Shown here piece by piece: positions 22,804 through 33,545 of a stretch of DNA of 64,000 nt (position 1 is the first letter of the stretch; each line of letters starts with the position of its first letter). The DNA lies in the NCBI GenBank assembly GCA_029237735.1, contig JAQZBU010000005.1, positions 62,001-126,000 on the forward strand, given 5' to 3'. Source of the DNA: Ramlibacter sp. (GTDB lineage Bacteria > Pseudomonadota > Gammaproteobacteria > Burkholderiales > Burkholderiaceae_C). The notes under the pieces are model-generated. The model was given only the letters and a program-made list of their open reading frames with translations. It had not been told where the DNA came from and did no database searches. A program made the translations under genes and the position numbers.

Positions 22804-23984
22804 TCAACATGCGACCACGCTCACGGCCAGGCCACCCAGCGATGTCTCTTTGTACTTATGGTGCATGTCGGCACCGGTCTGCTTCATCGTCGCGATGACA
22901 CGGTCGAGCGAGACGTGGTGCAACCCATTGCCGGAAAGCGCCAGGTAGGCTGCGTTGATAGCCTTCACGGCGCCCATGGCGTTGCGCTCGATGCAGGGGA
23001 TCTGGACCAGCCCGCCCACCGGGTCGCAGGTCAGCCCCAGGTTGTGCTCCATCCCGATTTCGGCCGCGTTCTCGATCTGCTCGTTGCTGGCGCCCAGCGC
23101 CGCGGCGAGGCCGGCCGCAGCCATCGACGAGGCCACGCCCACCTCGCCCTGGCAGCCGACCTCGGCTCCGGAGATCGAGGCGTTTTCCTTGTACAGCGAC
23201 CCGATCGCAGCCGCCGTCAACAGAAAGTCACGGCTGGCCTCGGGCCCGGCCGGATTGCAGAACTTCTCGTAGAAGCGCAGCACGGCAGAAAACCCTCTTG
23301 CCGCAAGCCGCGGTCCATGCACTCGAACATGGCCCGGCGGATGCCGTCGAGGCCTTGCTCGACCTCGGATTGCGTGCGCAACGTGAGCTCGTTTTCCAGC
23401 GCGATCGCGGCGATGGTGCGGTTGCGCTCCCTGCAGCGCTGCAGCAGTTCGGCCGCAGACCTGTACGGGTGCGCCCAGGCGTGGCGCGCAGGCGCGGCAG
23501 CAGACAGGAAATCCGCCTCGCCGGCGACGAACCCGCCCCCGATGGAGAACATGGTCGTGTCGGCCAGGACATTGCCCTCATCGTCTTCAGCCAACAGCCG
23601 CATGCCGTTGGGGTGCTGCGGCAGGGTCTCGCACGCATGAAATACCAGTTGCGTCGCTTCATGGAAATCGATCGCGTGCAGGCCGGCAAGCGCCAGCCCG
23701 CGCCGCTCGCGCGCCCGAACGATGAGCGAATCGGCGGCGTCGATGTCAACGGTGTCGGGCGCCTGGCCCATCAACCCGAGCAGCACCGCGCGGTCTGTCC
23801 CGTGGCCGCGCCCGGTGAGGGCCAGCGATCCGTACAGGTGGACTTCGACGCGCGCCACCCTGTGAAGCACGCCGCGGTCTTGCAACGACTGCACGAACTG
23901 CAGCGCGATGCGCATCGGCCCCACGGTGTGCGAACTGGACGGGCCGATGCCCACCTTGAACAGGTCGAACGCGCTGACCGGCAC
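22804..23984 (-). pseudogene. sdaA: L-serine ammonia-lyase gene with internal deletion
   Basis: The first part (GTG start at 23984) encodes the N-terminal domain with FDLFKVGIGPSSSHTVGPMR and continues to [12 protein letters not shown], near residue 240 of the family. A different frame then resumes with AVLRFYEKF and runs to the end, including the cluster-binding segments [10 protein letters not shown] and [19 protein letters not shown]. About 75 residues of the catalytic domain are missing at the junction (about 23281-23290), including the invariant TAPTNGAAG segment, and the frame is broken. An intact enzyme would use a 4Fe-4S cluster to convert serine to pyruvate and ammonia. This copy cannot be functional as drawn. 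A GC-rich GCCG match at the junction is compatible with a microhomology deletion or an assembly error. Confidence 0.85.
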
Positions 23985-23993
23985 GGCCTGCGC

Positions 23994-24305
23994 CTACTTG
24001 AGCGGAGAGAATGCCGCCGGGCTGAGGAACACGCTTTCCTGGTGGACCAGGTAGGGCAGCATCGACGGCACGAAGGAGATCCACTGCGCGTCTTGCGCGA
24101 GCTTGGCACGCTGGCTCCCGCGATGCCCGAGGTCTTCATAGGCCCAGACGAACACCACCGAATTGAGCACACCCGACTCCTTGGTCCAGCACCCGATGAG
24201 CGTGGCATAGCGGGTGATGATGCCCAGCCCCTGCTCCTGGTACATCTTGAGGAACTCGGACGCCTTGCCCGGCTGCACCTGGTAGGTGCGCATCTCGTAG
24301 ATCAT
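23994..24305 (-). CDS. NIPSNAP-family protein
   Basis: A 103-aa protein of the dimeric alpha/beta-barrel NIPSNAP family; MIYEMRTYQVQPGKASEFLKMY at the start and the later VFVWAYEDLGHRGS segment are characteristic. The biochemical role of the family is poorly defined; members often sit in catabolic operons. It is divergent from the TetR gene with the palindrome at 24367-24380 between them, so it may be repressed by the same TetR protein, and it probably leads a short operon with the broken sdaA gene 9 bases downstream. Confidence 0.85.
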   Translation of the reverse strand: MIYEMRTYQVQPGKASEFLKMYQEQGLGIITRYATLIGCWTKESGVLNSVVFVWAYEDLGHRGSQRAKLAQDAQWISFVPSMLPYLVHQESVFLSPAAFSPLK

Positions 24306-24366
24306 GGCTTCTCCAGTGTGATGGAATTCTCGCGAAAGACTTGTCGCCAGCAGCGCATTCTATACT

Positions 24367-24380
24367 TCGTCAACTGACGA
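24367..24380. promoter_or_regulatory. Predicted TetR operator, copy 2
   Basis: A perfect palindrome TCGTCA-AC-TGACGA between the divergent NIPSNAP gene (start 24305) and the TetR gene (start 24451). It is followed on the plus strand by TATATT (24381-24386), a good -10 candidate for the TetR gene. Placement here suggests autorepression. Confidence 0.75.
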
Positions 24381-24450
24381 TATATTACGCGCTACAGTGC
24401 TCGATCGTTCACCTTGGCGACGCACCTGCCGCCCCTTATTCGCTGCCTCA

Positions 24451-25173
24451 ATGAAAGCCAAATCAGACCTCCTTGCCGCCAAACGACAAGAGGCGCCCAC
24501 CCGGCTCAAGCAGGGCAAGCGCCGCCCGACGGCTCGCCTGCCCGCGGCCGAACGTCGCGCCCAGATCCTGGAGAAGGCCTTCGAGTTCTTCTCGGAAAAC
24601 GGGCTCACGGCACAGACGCGTGGCCTGGCGGAGGCATGTGGCGTTTCCCAGCGGCTGCTCTACAGCGCCTTCCCGAACAAGGCCGCGCTGATCAACGCCG
24701 TGTACGACGCCAATATCGCGGGCCCGTTCAAGGCAATCTGGTTCGTGCACCTTCGTGACCGCAGCAAGCCGCTGGAGCAGCGGCTGCGGGAGTTCTACCA
24801 GGAGTATTACGACACCATCCTGACCCGCAAGTGGCTGCGGCTCTTCCTGTACGCCTCACTGGCAGAAGTGGAGATGGCGCCGACCTATATCGCCGCGATC
24901 ATCAGGACCTTGCTGGAGACGGTAGTACATGAAGCCGCAGGGGACGCTCATCTCGTCATGCCCGCCGACAGGGCGCTGATCCAGGAGCTGGGGTGGACTC
25001 TGCACGGCAACGTTTCGCACCTGGCCATTCGCAGGCATATCTATCACGACGCCACCACGCTGGAGGTAGACCGGGTGATCGCCTTGCACGTGGCCGCATT
25101 TCTCGCGGGTATCAGGTCGATCCTCGGCACGGGCGAAGGAACGGCTCCGCCGAAGGCCAAGGCTGCCGGCTGA
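24451..25173 (+). CDS. TetR-family transcriptional regulator
   Basis: A 240-aa repressor. A basic N-terminal tail leads into the DNA-binding helix-turn-helix (about residues 38-80: RRAQILEKAFEFFSENG, then TRGLAEACGVSQRLLYSAFPNKAAL). A ligand-binding helical domain follows, and the C-terminal tail is Lys/Ala-rich. The ATG at 24451 is preferred; a GTG at 24397 would add 18 residues. Neither has a clear Shine-Dalgarno sequence. The palindromes at 24367 and 22768 make it the probable repressor of itself, the NIPSNAP gene and the large transporter/molybdenum-hydroxylase operon. Confidence 0.88.
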   Translation: MKAKSDLLAAKRQEAPTRLKQGKRRPTARLPAAERRAQILEKAFEFFSENGLTAQTRGLAEACGVSQRLLYSAFPNKAALINAVYDANIAGPFKAIWFVHLRDRSKPLEQRLREFYQEYYDTILTRKWLRLFLYASLAEVEMAPTYIAAIIRTLLETVVHEAAGDAHLVMPADRALIQELGWTLHGNVSHLAIRRHIYHDATTLEVDRVIALHVAAFLAGIRSILGTGEGTAPPKAKAAG

Positions 25174-25188
25174 CGCGCCCGCAAAAGA

Positions 25189-25210
25189 AAAGCCGCCCGA
25201 AGGCGGCTTT
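25189..25210. terminator. Bidirectional terminator between TetR gene and clpA
   Basis: A 9-bp perfect stem AAAGCCGCC / GGCGGCTTT with a CGAA loop, flanked by A-rich and T-containing sequence. It lies between the convergent TetR gene (stop 25173) and clpA (stop 25232) and can serve both. Confidence 0.85.
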
Positions 25211-25231
25211 CTGGTTTGATGCATCGACGGC

Positions 25232-27577
<2,346 letters not shown>

Positions 27578-27640
27578 GAGGTTTCCTTTTGCCTTAGCTT
27601 CACTGACACTCTAAATGCTTCAGATGGGTATGACTCGGCT

Positions 27641-28009
27641 TTACTCAACCGGTTCACTCACGCACTGCAGTGGATGTCCTGCCTGGCGGGCGGCTTCCTG
27701 CACCTGCTCTACCTTCGTTGCCGCCACGTCCCTCGAATAGACGCCGCAGATCCCTTTGCCGTCAAGGTGGATCTTCAGCATGATCTGGGTTGCCGTCTCC
27801 CTGTCCTTGTTGAAAAACTCCTGGATCACCACCACCACGAACTCCATGGGGGTGTAGTCGTCGTTGAGCATGACGACCTGGTACATCTGCGGCGGCTTGG
27901 TCTTCTGGGTTCTGCGCTCGAGCACCACGGACCCACCGTCGTCGTCCTTCGGGCGCGTCTTGGGCGCGACCGGGGCAGGTGTGGGTGTTTTACTGGCCAT
28001 GAAATTCAT
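27641..28009 (-). CDS. clpS: ATP-dependent Clp protease adapter ClpS
   Basis: A 122-aa adapter (119 aa if the ATG at 28000 is used). The disordered N-terminal tail precedes the core with [17 protein letters not shown] around residues 43-59, where the Asn-Asp-Asp and Met residues form the N-degron pocket. The [21 protein letters not shown] segment contacts the ClpA N domain. It delivers substrates with destabilising N-terminal residues to ClpAP, encoded just downstream. Confidence 0.97.
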   Translation of the reverse strand: MNFMASKTPTPAPVAPKTRPKDDDGGSVVLERRTQKTKPPQMYQVVMLNDDYTPMEFVVVVIQEFFNKDRETATQIMLKIHLDGKGICGVYSRDVAATKVEQVQEAARQAGHPLQCVSEPVE

Positions 28010-28180
28010 TCTATCGAGCGCGCTTTACGGATGCAGGGTCATGGTGAATTGGTGACGCAATCGTCACATTCAAGCGACAAGCCGGCGACCCATGAAACGC
28101 TCCATTCTTGCGCATGCGCGAGGCCCGAATCGGGCGCCGAGCCCTGGCCAGCCCGCCGAAAACTTTAGTTCGTGAAAATG

Positions 28181-28209
28181 TTGACAGCCGCACCCGGAAT
28201 CGTGACACT
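28181..28209 (+). promoter_or_regulatory. Predicted promoter of the cold-shock gene
   Basis: A perfect -35 box TTGACA (28181-28186) is followed after 17 bases by a weak -10 candidate GACACT (28204-28209). This would leave an untranslated leader of about 35 bases, shorter than the long structured leader of E. coli cspA, so classical RNA-based cold induction is not evident. Confidence 0.45.
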
Positions 28210-28250
28210 CCGAATTCGTCAAGAGGGAAAAACGGAAGGTCGAACAAAAA

Positions 28251-28571
28251 ATGGCGACAGGCACAGTCAAATGGTTCAACGACGCAAAAGGCTTCGGGTT
28301 CATTGAGCCCGACGGCGGCGGAGCGGATGTGTTCGCGCATTTCTCCGCCATCGCCATGGAGGGCTTCAAGACCCTCAAGCAGGGCTCGCGCGTCACTTTC
28401 GAGATCACCGAGGGCCCCAAGGGCCAACTCGCCCAGAACATCCAGTCCGAGGCGCCTATCGGCCGCATCGAGACCCAGCCGGGCCAACCCATCGAGCGGC
28501 CCCAGCGGCACTCCAAGGTGCGTGCTCCGCAGTTCCATGCGTCGGGGCATGGTGACTTGATGACTAAATAA
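28251..28571 (+). CDS. Cold-shock-domain protein with C-terminal extension
   Basis: A 106-aa protein. Residues 1-68 form a complete cold-shock domain with RNP1 KGFGFIEP (about 13-20) and RNP2 DVFAHFSAI (about 26-34). The remaining ~38 residues ([20 protein letters not shown] and onward) are an unusual polar, basic tail not present in standard ~67-aa CspA proteins. It binds single-stranded RNA and DNA and may act as an RNA chaperone. It is divergent from clpS and followed by a strong terminator. Confidence 0.92.
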   Translation: MATGTVKWFNDAKGFGFIEPDGGGADVFAHFSAIAMEGFKTLKQGSRVTFEITEGPKGQLAQNIQSEAPIGRIETQPGQPIERPQRHSKVRAPQFHASGHGDLMTK

Positions 28572-28577
28572 CGCAAA

Positions 28578-28608
28578 AAAGCCCCGATGGCTCGCGCCTC
28601 GGGGCTTT
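28578..28608. terminator. Bidirectional terminator between csp and icd
   Basis: A 10-bp perfect stem AAAGCCCCGA / TCGGGGCTTT with an 11-base loop, preceded by an A-run on the plus strand (a T-run for the minus strand). It separates the convergent cold-shock and icd genes. Confidence 0.85.
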
Positions 28609-28633
28609 GCTGGGTTCCGCGCCTGGGCGCAGC

Positions 28634-29887
28634 TTACATGTTCTCGATCATCACCTGCCCGAAGCCCGAGCAGCTGACCTGCGTCGCGCCCTCCATCAGG
28701 CGCGCGAAGTCGTACGTGACCTTCTTGGACAGGATCGACTTTTCCATCGAGCTGATGATCAGGTCGGCGGCTTCGGTCCAGCCCATGTGGCGCAGCATCA
28801 TCTCGGCCGAGAGGATTTCCGACCCCGGGTTCACATAGTCCTTGCCGGCGTACTTGGGGGCCGTGCCGTGGGTGGCTTCGAACATCGCGACGGTATCGCT
28901 CAGGTTCGCGCCAGGGGCGATGCCGATGCCGCCAACCTGGGCCGCCAGCGCGTCGGACACGTAGTCGCCGTTCAGGTTCAGCGTGGCGATGACGCTGTAT
29001 TCGGCCGGGCGCAGAAGGATCTGCTGCAGGAAGGCGTCGGCGATCGAGTCCTTGACGATGATGTCCTTGCCCGTCTTCGGGTTCTTGAACTTGCACCACG
29101 GGCCCCCGTCGATCAGCTCAGCGCCGAATTCCTTCTGGGCGAGGCCGTAGGCCCAGTCACGGAAGCCACCTTCGGTGAACTTCATGATGTTGCCCTTGTG
29201 CACGATGGTGACGCTGGGCTTGTCATTGTCGATGGCGTACTGGATGGCTTTGCGAACCAGGCGCTCGGTGCCTTCGCGAGAAACGGGCTTGATGCCGATG
29301 CCGGAAGTGTTCGGGAAGCGGATCTTCTTGACGCCGAACTCCTCCTGCAGGATCTTGATCAGCTTCTTGGCCTTTTCGCTCTCGGCCTCGAACTCGATGC
29401 CGGCGTAGATGTCTTCCGAGTTCTCGCGGAAGATGACCATGTTGGTCTTGTGCGGCTCCTTCACCGGGGAAGGCACGCCGTCGAAATACTGGATGGGGCG
29501 CAGGCAGACGTACAGGTCCAGCTCCTGGCGCAGGGCGACGTTCAGCGAGCGAATGCCGCCGCCGACGGGCGTCGTCAACGGGCCCTTGATCGACACGACG
29601 TAGTCGCGCACGGCGTGCAGGGTTTCCTCGGGCAGCCAGACATCCGGGCCGTACACCTTGGTCGACTTCTCGCCGGCGTAGACCTCCATCCAGTGGATCT
29701 TCTTCTTGCCGCCGTAGGCCTTGGCAACGGCCGCGTCGACCACCTTGAGCATGACGGGGGTGATGTCCATGCCGGTGCCGTCGCCCTCAATGAAGGGGAT
29801 GATCGGCTGGTCAGGCACGTTGAGCGACATGTCGGCGTTGACGGTGATCTTCTGGCCCTGGGCAGGGACCTTGATGTGCTGGTACAT
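28634..29887 (-). CDS. icd: NADP-dependent isocitrate dehydrogenase
   Basis: A 417-aa cytosolic TCA-cycle enzyme of the E. coli Icd type. Markers are [15 protein letters not shown] (30-44), [25 protein letters not shown] (about 104-128), with the Ser that AceK can phosphorylate and the substrate arginines, [12 protein letters not shown] near 153, and [13 protein letters not shown] in the NADP site near 340. The ATG at 29887 is preferred over a longer reading from 29950. Length and motifs are complete. Confidence 0.97.
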   Translation of the reverse strand: MYQHIKVPAQGQKITVNADMSLNVPDQPIIPFIEGDGTGMDITPVMLKVVDAAVAKAYGGKKKIHWMEVYAGEKSTKVYGPDVWLPEETLHAVRDYVVSIKGPLTTPVGGGIRSLNVALRQELDLYVCLRPIQYFDGVPSPVKEPHKTNMVIFRENSEDIYAGIEFEAESEKAKKLIKILQEEFGVKKIRFPNTSGIGIKPVSREGTERLVRKAIQYAIDNDKPSVTIVHKGNIMKFTEGGFRDWAYGLAQKEFGAELIDGGPWCKFKNPKTGKDIIVKDSIADAFLQQILLRPAEYSVIATLNLNGDYVSDALAAQVGGIGIAPGANLSDTVAMFEATHGTAPKYAGKDYVNPGSEILSAEMMLRHMGWTEAADLIISSMEKSILSKKVTYDFARLMEGATQVSCSGFGQVMIENM

Positions 29888-30116
29888 GGGGGATTCGTCT
29901 CCGGAAGAGGAACAGGGCTTGTGGCTATTTTTTGCAGTGCGCAAAACCAACGAATTCTAGCTGCGAAACCGTCCCCCACCTTACGAAACGCGGCCCGCGG
30001 CCATGACGCTTGTCAACCTTCGGGCAGGCTGGCGCGTTGCCGTTGAGGTTTGCCTCGATTTCGCAGTACGTGGGCAACCGTTTTTTCGAAGAAACAATCT
30101 ACCTAAGGACTCACCC

Positions 30117-30302
30117 ATGAACAAGCTCGTCGCTGGCCTCGTCGCCGGTCTCTTCGCAGCCGCCACCTTCGCCGCCTCGCACGCCGGCGCCCCAATGGCA
30201 GCCGCCTCCGGTGCCAAGGCCGCCGCTTCCGGCGCCAAGGCCGCTGCCCCCGCTGCCAAGGCCGCTGCCAAGCCGGCTCCGGCCGCTTCCGCCAAGAAGT
30301 AA
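30117..30302 (+). CDS. Small Ala/Lys-rich exported protein (paralogue 1)
   Basis: A 61-aa protein with a Sec-type signal peptide (MNKLVAGLVAGLFAAATFAASHA) and a mature part made almost only of Ala, Lys, Ser, Gly and Pro with repeated GAKAAA units. AAGGA lies about 9 bases before the ATG and a strong terminator follows. It resembles the next gene in signal peptide, ribosome site (a shared AGGACTCA) and composition, so the two look like a tandem duplication. No function is known to me. A basic, low-complexity periplasmic product could bind envelope polyanions. Confidence 0.75.
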   Translation: MNKLVAGLVAGLFAAATFAASHAGAPMAAASGAKAAASGAKAAAPAAKAAAKPAPAASAKK

Positions 30303-30320
30303 TCCTCCGGCAAGCAGCGA

Positions 30321-30346
30321 AACGCCCGCCCCTGGCGGGCGTTTTT
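30321..30346 (+). terminator. Rho-independent terminator after small protein 1
   Basis: A 10-bp stem AACGCCCGCC / GGCGGGCGTT with a 3-base loop followed by a T-run, 19 bases after the stop codon. Confidence 0.9.
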
Positions 30347-30460
30347 GTTTCGGTATGCCCGTGTCAACCGCAAAGCTGCACGCGCCGTTACGGAGGGGCC
30401 TTCCGATTATTGGGAGGATCTTTCGAAGAAATCGGCTCCGCCACCCTTTAGGACTCAGAA

Positions 30461-30706
30461 ATGAACAAACTCATCGCCACCCTGATCGCTTCGCTGTTCG
30501 TCGCCTCGACCGCGTTCGCGCAAGCCACGCCGGCCACCCCCGCCACGCCTGCTACCCCGGCCAAGCCTGCCGCTGCCGCCTCCGCCGCCGCCCCGAAGGC
30601 TGAAGCCAAGGCCGAAGCGAAGACCGAGAAGAAGGCCGCCAAGAAGACCGCCAAGGCTTCGAAGAAGACCGACAAGGCCGTCGCCAAGGAAGAAAAGAAG
30701 TCGTAA
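30461..30706 (+). CDS. Small Ala/Lys/Pro-rich exported protein (paralogue 2)
   Basis: An 81-aa protein with a signal peptide (MNKLIATLIASLFVASTAFAQA). Its mature region is split in two: ATPATPATPATP repeats, then a Lys/Glu/Ala segment resembling a histone-H1-like tail (AEAKTEKKAAKKTAKASKKT). The signal peptide argues for the envelope rather than the nucleoid. The leader shares TTTCGAAGAAA and AGGACTCA with the upstream paralogue. It has its own terminator, so it is a single-gene unit. Confidence 0.75.
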   Translation: MNKLIATLIASLFVASTAFAQATPATPATPATPAKPAAAASAAAPKAEAKAEAKTEKKAAKKTAKASKKTDKAVAKEEKKS

Positions 30707-30730
30707 TTCGCACGACGGCTTTTGCCTCCG

Positions 30731-30758
30731 AAATGCCCGCCTCGCGCGGGCATTTTTT
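30731..30758 (+). terminator. Rho-independent terminator after small protein 2
   Basis: A 10-bp stem AAATGCCCGC / GCGGGCATTT with a 5-base loop and a T-run, 25 bases after the stop codon. Confidence 0.9.
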
Positions 30759-30780
30759 AATGGCGCGCCACAATAGCCGT

Positions 30781-31233
30781 ATGAAGAAGATCACCAACGC
30801 ACTCGCCGCGCTGGCATTGTCCGCCGCGTTCGGATCGGCCGCAGCGCAGGCGCCGCAGATGGACTTGCCGCGGGTGGCGCTGTCCGCGGGCATGCACCGC
30901 ATCGACGCCCAGGTGGCGCAGACGCCCGCCCAGCGCAGCACCGGCTTGATGTACCGCAAGGAAATGCCTCAGCACGAGGGCATGCTTTTTATCTTCGAGT
31001 ACCCCTCGCAGCAGTGCTTCTGGATGCAGAACACGTACCTCCCGCTCACGGCCGCCTTCCTCGAGGATGACGGCACCATCGTGAACCTCGCCGACATGAA
31101 GCCGCGCACGACGGATTCGCATTGCTCGGCCAAACCGGTGCGCTATGTGCTGGAGATGAACCAGGGCTGGTTCGCGAAGAAAGGCCTGAAGGCCGGCACA
31201 AGGCTGGCAGGCCCGCCCTTCGAGCGTCGCTAG
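30781..31233 (+). CDS. DUF192-family exported protein
   Basis: A 150-aa protein with a signal peptide (residues 1-23, ending SAAAQA) and a DUF192 domain. Markers are AQTPAQRSTGLMYRKEMPQHEGMLF (about 46-70), a CFWMQNTYLPL segment near 80 and VRYVLEMNQGWF near 122. The biochemical role of DUF192 is undefined. It lies between the small-protein genes and a REP-like palindrome, convergent with sodB. Confidence 0.85.
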   Translation: MKKITNALAALALSAAFGSAAAQAPQMDLPRVALSAGMHRIDAQVAQTPAQRSTGLMYRKEMPQHEGMLFIFEYPSQQCFWMQNTYLPLTAAFLEDDGTIVNLADMKPRTTDSHCSAKPVRYVLEMNQGWFAKKGLKAGTRLAGPPFERR

Positions 31234-31251
31234 CATGCTGGCATGCCGACA

Positions 31252-31279
31252 TGGATTGCGGGTCTTGCCCGCAATGACA
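31252..31279. repeat. REP-like palindrome
   Basis: An 8-bp stem ATTGCGGG / CCCGCAAT with a 5-base loop, flanked by GG and GACA. It lies between the convergent DUF192 and sodB genes and lacks a T-run, so it is more likely a dispersed repeat than a terminator. A partial copy, 18 of 20 bases matching, lies at 2832-2851. Confidence 0.6.
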
Positions 31280-31289
31280 AGCTCGGGCC

Positions 31290-31871
31290 TTAGCCGAAAT
31301 TCTTCTCGGCGAATGACCAGTTCACCAGCTTGTCGAGGAAGGTCTCGACGTACTTCGGGCGAAGGTTGCGGTAATCGATGTAGTACGCGTGCTCCCACAC
31401 GTCCACGGTCAGCAAAGCCTTGTCCGCAGTAGTGAGCGGCGTGCCGGCGGCCCCCGTGTTGACGATGTCGACGGTGCCGTCGGGCTTCTTGACCAGCCAC
31501 GTCCAGCCGGAGCCGAAGTTACCCACGGCCGACTTCACGAACGCGTCGCGGAACGCGGTGTAGCTGCCCCACTTACTATTGATCGCCGCAGCCAGCGCGC
31601 CGGATGGCTCGCCGCCGCCGGCGGGTTTCATGCAGTTCCAGAAGAACGTGTGGTTCCAGACCTGGGCCGAGTTGTTGTAGATGCCGCCGGAGGATTTCTT
31701 GATGATCTCCTCCAGGGTCATGTTCTCGAATTCGGTGCCCTTTTGCAGGTTGTTGAGGTTCACCACATAGGCGTTGTGGTGCTTGCCGTGGTGATACTCC
31801 AGCGTCTCCTTCGAGTAGTGGGGCGCGAGCGAATCGATCGGGAACGGGAGCGGAGGCAGAGTGTGTTCCAT
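31290..31871 (-). CDS. sodB: Superoxide dismutase (Fe type)
   Basis: A 193-aa cytoplasmic enzyme of normal length. Metal ligands by position are His27 (in EYHHGKHH), His74 (WNHTFFW), Asp157 and His161 (DVWEHAYY). Gln70 in [10 protein letters not shown] is the position that marks Fe rather than Mn enzymes. It converts superoxide to oxygen and hydrogen peroxide. It is convergent with the DUF192 gene. Confidence 0.96.
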   Translation of the reverse strand: MEHTLPPLPFPIDSLAPHYSKETLEYHHGKHHNAYVVNLNNLQKGTEFENMTLEEIIKKSSGGIYNNSAQVWNHTFFWNCMKPAGGGEPSGALAAAINSKWGSYTAFRDAFVKSAVGNFGSGWTWLVKKPDGTVDIVNTGAAGTPLTTADKALLTVDVWEHAYYIDYRNLRPKYVETFLDKLVNWSFAEKNFG

Positions 31872-31927
31872 GGTTTTTCCTCTTGGTATGTTCGGGTCTG
31901 CTGAAGCCGCTGATTCTAAGAACTAAA

Positions 31928-33214
31928 TCAAGGCGGTGGAGATACGGTAAGAGCAACCTCGCCATCGGCAAGGGTTGCCCGCAGCGACTGGCCCGCCCGC
32001 GTCTGGTGCACGCTCGTGACCGCAGTGCCCATCTCATCGGTCAGGAGCGCATAGCCACGCTGGAGCACGAGGCGTGGGTCGAGCAGTTCCAGCCTGAGGC
32101 GCGAGCGCTCGAGCGCCTGCGCGGCTCGTTCGCAGCGTAGCTGCACAGCGCGCTTGAGCTGCCCCTCGAAAAGCGGCATGCGCGCGCTCGCCCGTTCGAG
32201 GCGGCCCAGCACCGCGTAGCGCAGGCGATGTGCCGTGCGGCCGAGCCGCATGTGCTGCTCGCCCATGCGCGCAAGCGGGCGGCCCAGTCGCGACGCAGCC
32301 ACATCGAGCCGCTGCGCTCCCGTATCCAGCCTGCGCCGCAGCGCGTCCTGCAAGCGTTCTTCGCATCGCTCGATGCCGTCCAGCCAGCTGGCCTGCGCCT
32401 TCGCCGCAAGCTCGGCTGCGGCGGTGGGCGTGGGGGCGCGCAAGTCGGCGCAGAAGTCGGCGATGGTGAAATCGGTTTCGTGGCCGACACCGCAGATGAG
32501 CGGTACCGGGCTCTGCACGATGGTGCGTGCCAGCTGCTCGTCGTTGAAGGCCCAGAGGTCCTCGATCGACCCGCCGCCGCGAACCAGCAGGATCACATCC
32601 AGCGTGCCTGCTTCGGCCAGCCGGTACAGCGCTGTCAATGCACGCACGAGTTCGGCCGGGGCCTGGGCGCCCTGCACCGCCGCCGGCGCGAAGACGACTG
32701 GAACATGCGGCGCGCGCCGTGCCAGGGCAGTGACGACGTCGTGCAGAGCCGCAGCGCCGGGCGAGGTCACCAGGCCGATTCCGCGCGGGAGGGCCGGCGC
32801 CGCGCGCTTGCGCGCTGCATCGAACAGGCCTTCCGCCTCCAGCTTGGCCTTCAGGCGCATGAACTGCTCGAACAGCGCGCCTTGGCCCGCCCGCGTCATG
32901 CTCTCGACGATCAATTGCAGGTCGCCACGCGGTTCGTAGACGCCCAGGCGCCCCGTCACCTCGACCATCTCGCCATCTCGCGGTTGAAAATCCATCAGGC
33001 TGGCCGCGCGGCGGAACATGGCGCAACGCAGCTGTCCTTGCGGGTCTTTCAGCGAGAAGTAGCAATGCCCGCTGGACGCGCGCGAGAAGCCCGAAACCTC
33101 GCCGCGCACCGCGACGGGATTGAATCTCGACTCCAGTGCCTCAGCAACGGCGCGGCATAGCGCCCCGACTTGCCAGATTCGCGGCGCCAATCCTGGATGG
33201 GCTGTGTCGGCCAT
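31928..33214 (-). CDS. xseA: Exodeoxyribonuclease VII large subunit
   Basis: A 428-aa protein with the N-terminal OB fold (residues ~10-110: WQVGALCRAVAEALESRF, GEVSGFSRASSGHCYFSLKD). The catalytic domain follows, with GIGLVTSPGAAALHDVV near 145, the VILLVRGGGSIEDLWAFND segment near 207 and GVGHETDFTIADFCADLRAPTP near 245. A coiled-coil C-terminal region follows. It degrades single-stranded DNA together with XseB, which is not in the window. Confidence 0.96.
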   Translation of the reverse strand: MADTAHPGLAPRIWQVGALCRAVAEALESRFNPVAVRGEVSGFSRASSGHCYFSLKDPQGQLRCAMFRRAASLMDFQPRDGEMVEVTGRLGVYEPRGDLQLIVESMTRAGQGALFEQFMRLKAKLEAEGLFDAARKRAAPALPRGIGLVTSPGAAALHDVVTALARRAPHVPVVFAPAAVQGAQAPAELVRALTALYRLAEAGTLDVILLVRGGGSIEDLWAFNDEQLARTIVQSPVPLICGVGHETDFTIADFCADLRAPTPTAAAELAAKAQASWLDGIERCEERLQDALRRRLDTGAQRLDVAASRLGRPLARMGEQHMRLGRTAHRLRYAVLGRLERASARMPLFEGQLKRAVQLRCERAAQALERSRLRLELLDPRLVLQRGYALLTDEMGTAVTSVHQTRAGQSLRATLADGEVALTVSPPP

Positions 33215-33545
33215 CAGTAACCGCGCAGGTCGCGGCTCGGCTGGACGATGAATTTAGTCCACAGGGCTCGCAGTCGCGTCTCCGCCCGATTGAGCGGCCT
33301 GCCGAGTGCTGATTTTTCCGAGCAAGTAATTGATTTCATTGAAGAATTTGCTGCTCAATTTGTAATCGTTTTGTCATATCTGAGGCTTGGCGCGGCCTCG
33401 CGGTCTGCGGGGGCGTATTTCTGCACAAAGTTATCCACAACTTCTGTGAGTCTTGTCCTACGGCGCACGGATGTTTTCCTACAGCCAGCCGAGTACACGA
33501 TAATCGGCCGCTACTTGCACTCGCAGTCGCGCGGAGACCGTCCCT
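33215..33545. other. Gap between xseA and exbB with one DnaA-box match
   Basis: These 331 bases hold no convincing gene. The centre (about 33300-33380) is clearly more AT-rich than its surroundings and must contain the divergent promoters of xseA and exbB. A perfect DnaA-box sequence TTATCCACA lies at 33431-33439, but it is alone, with no cluster to suggest an origin. Confidence 0.6.

Noticed and set aside
30461-30706. Histone H1-like nucleoid protein
   Set aside because: The Lys/Ala tail resembles one, but a clear signal peptide predicts export from the cytoplasm.
33431-33439. Replication origin
   Set aside because: A single DnaA-box match with no box cluster, no dnaA or parAB genes nearby; it is probably chance.
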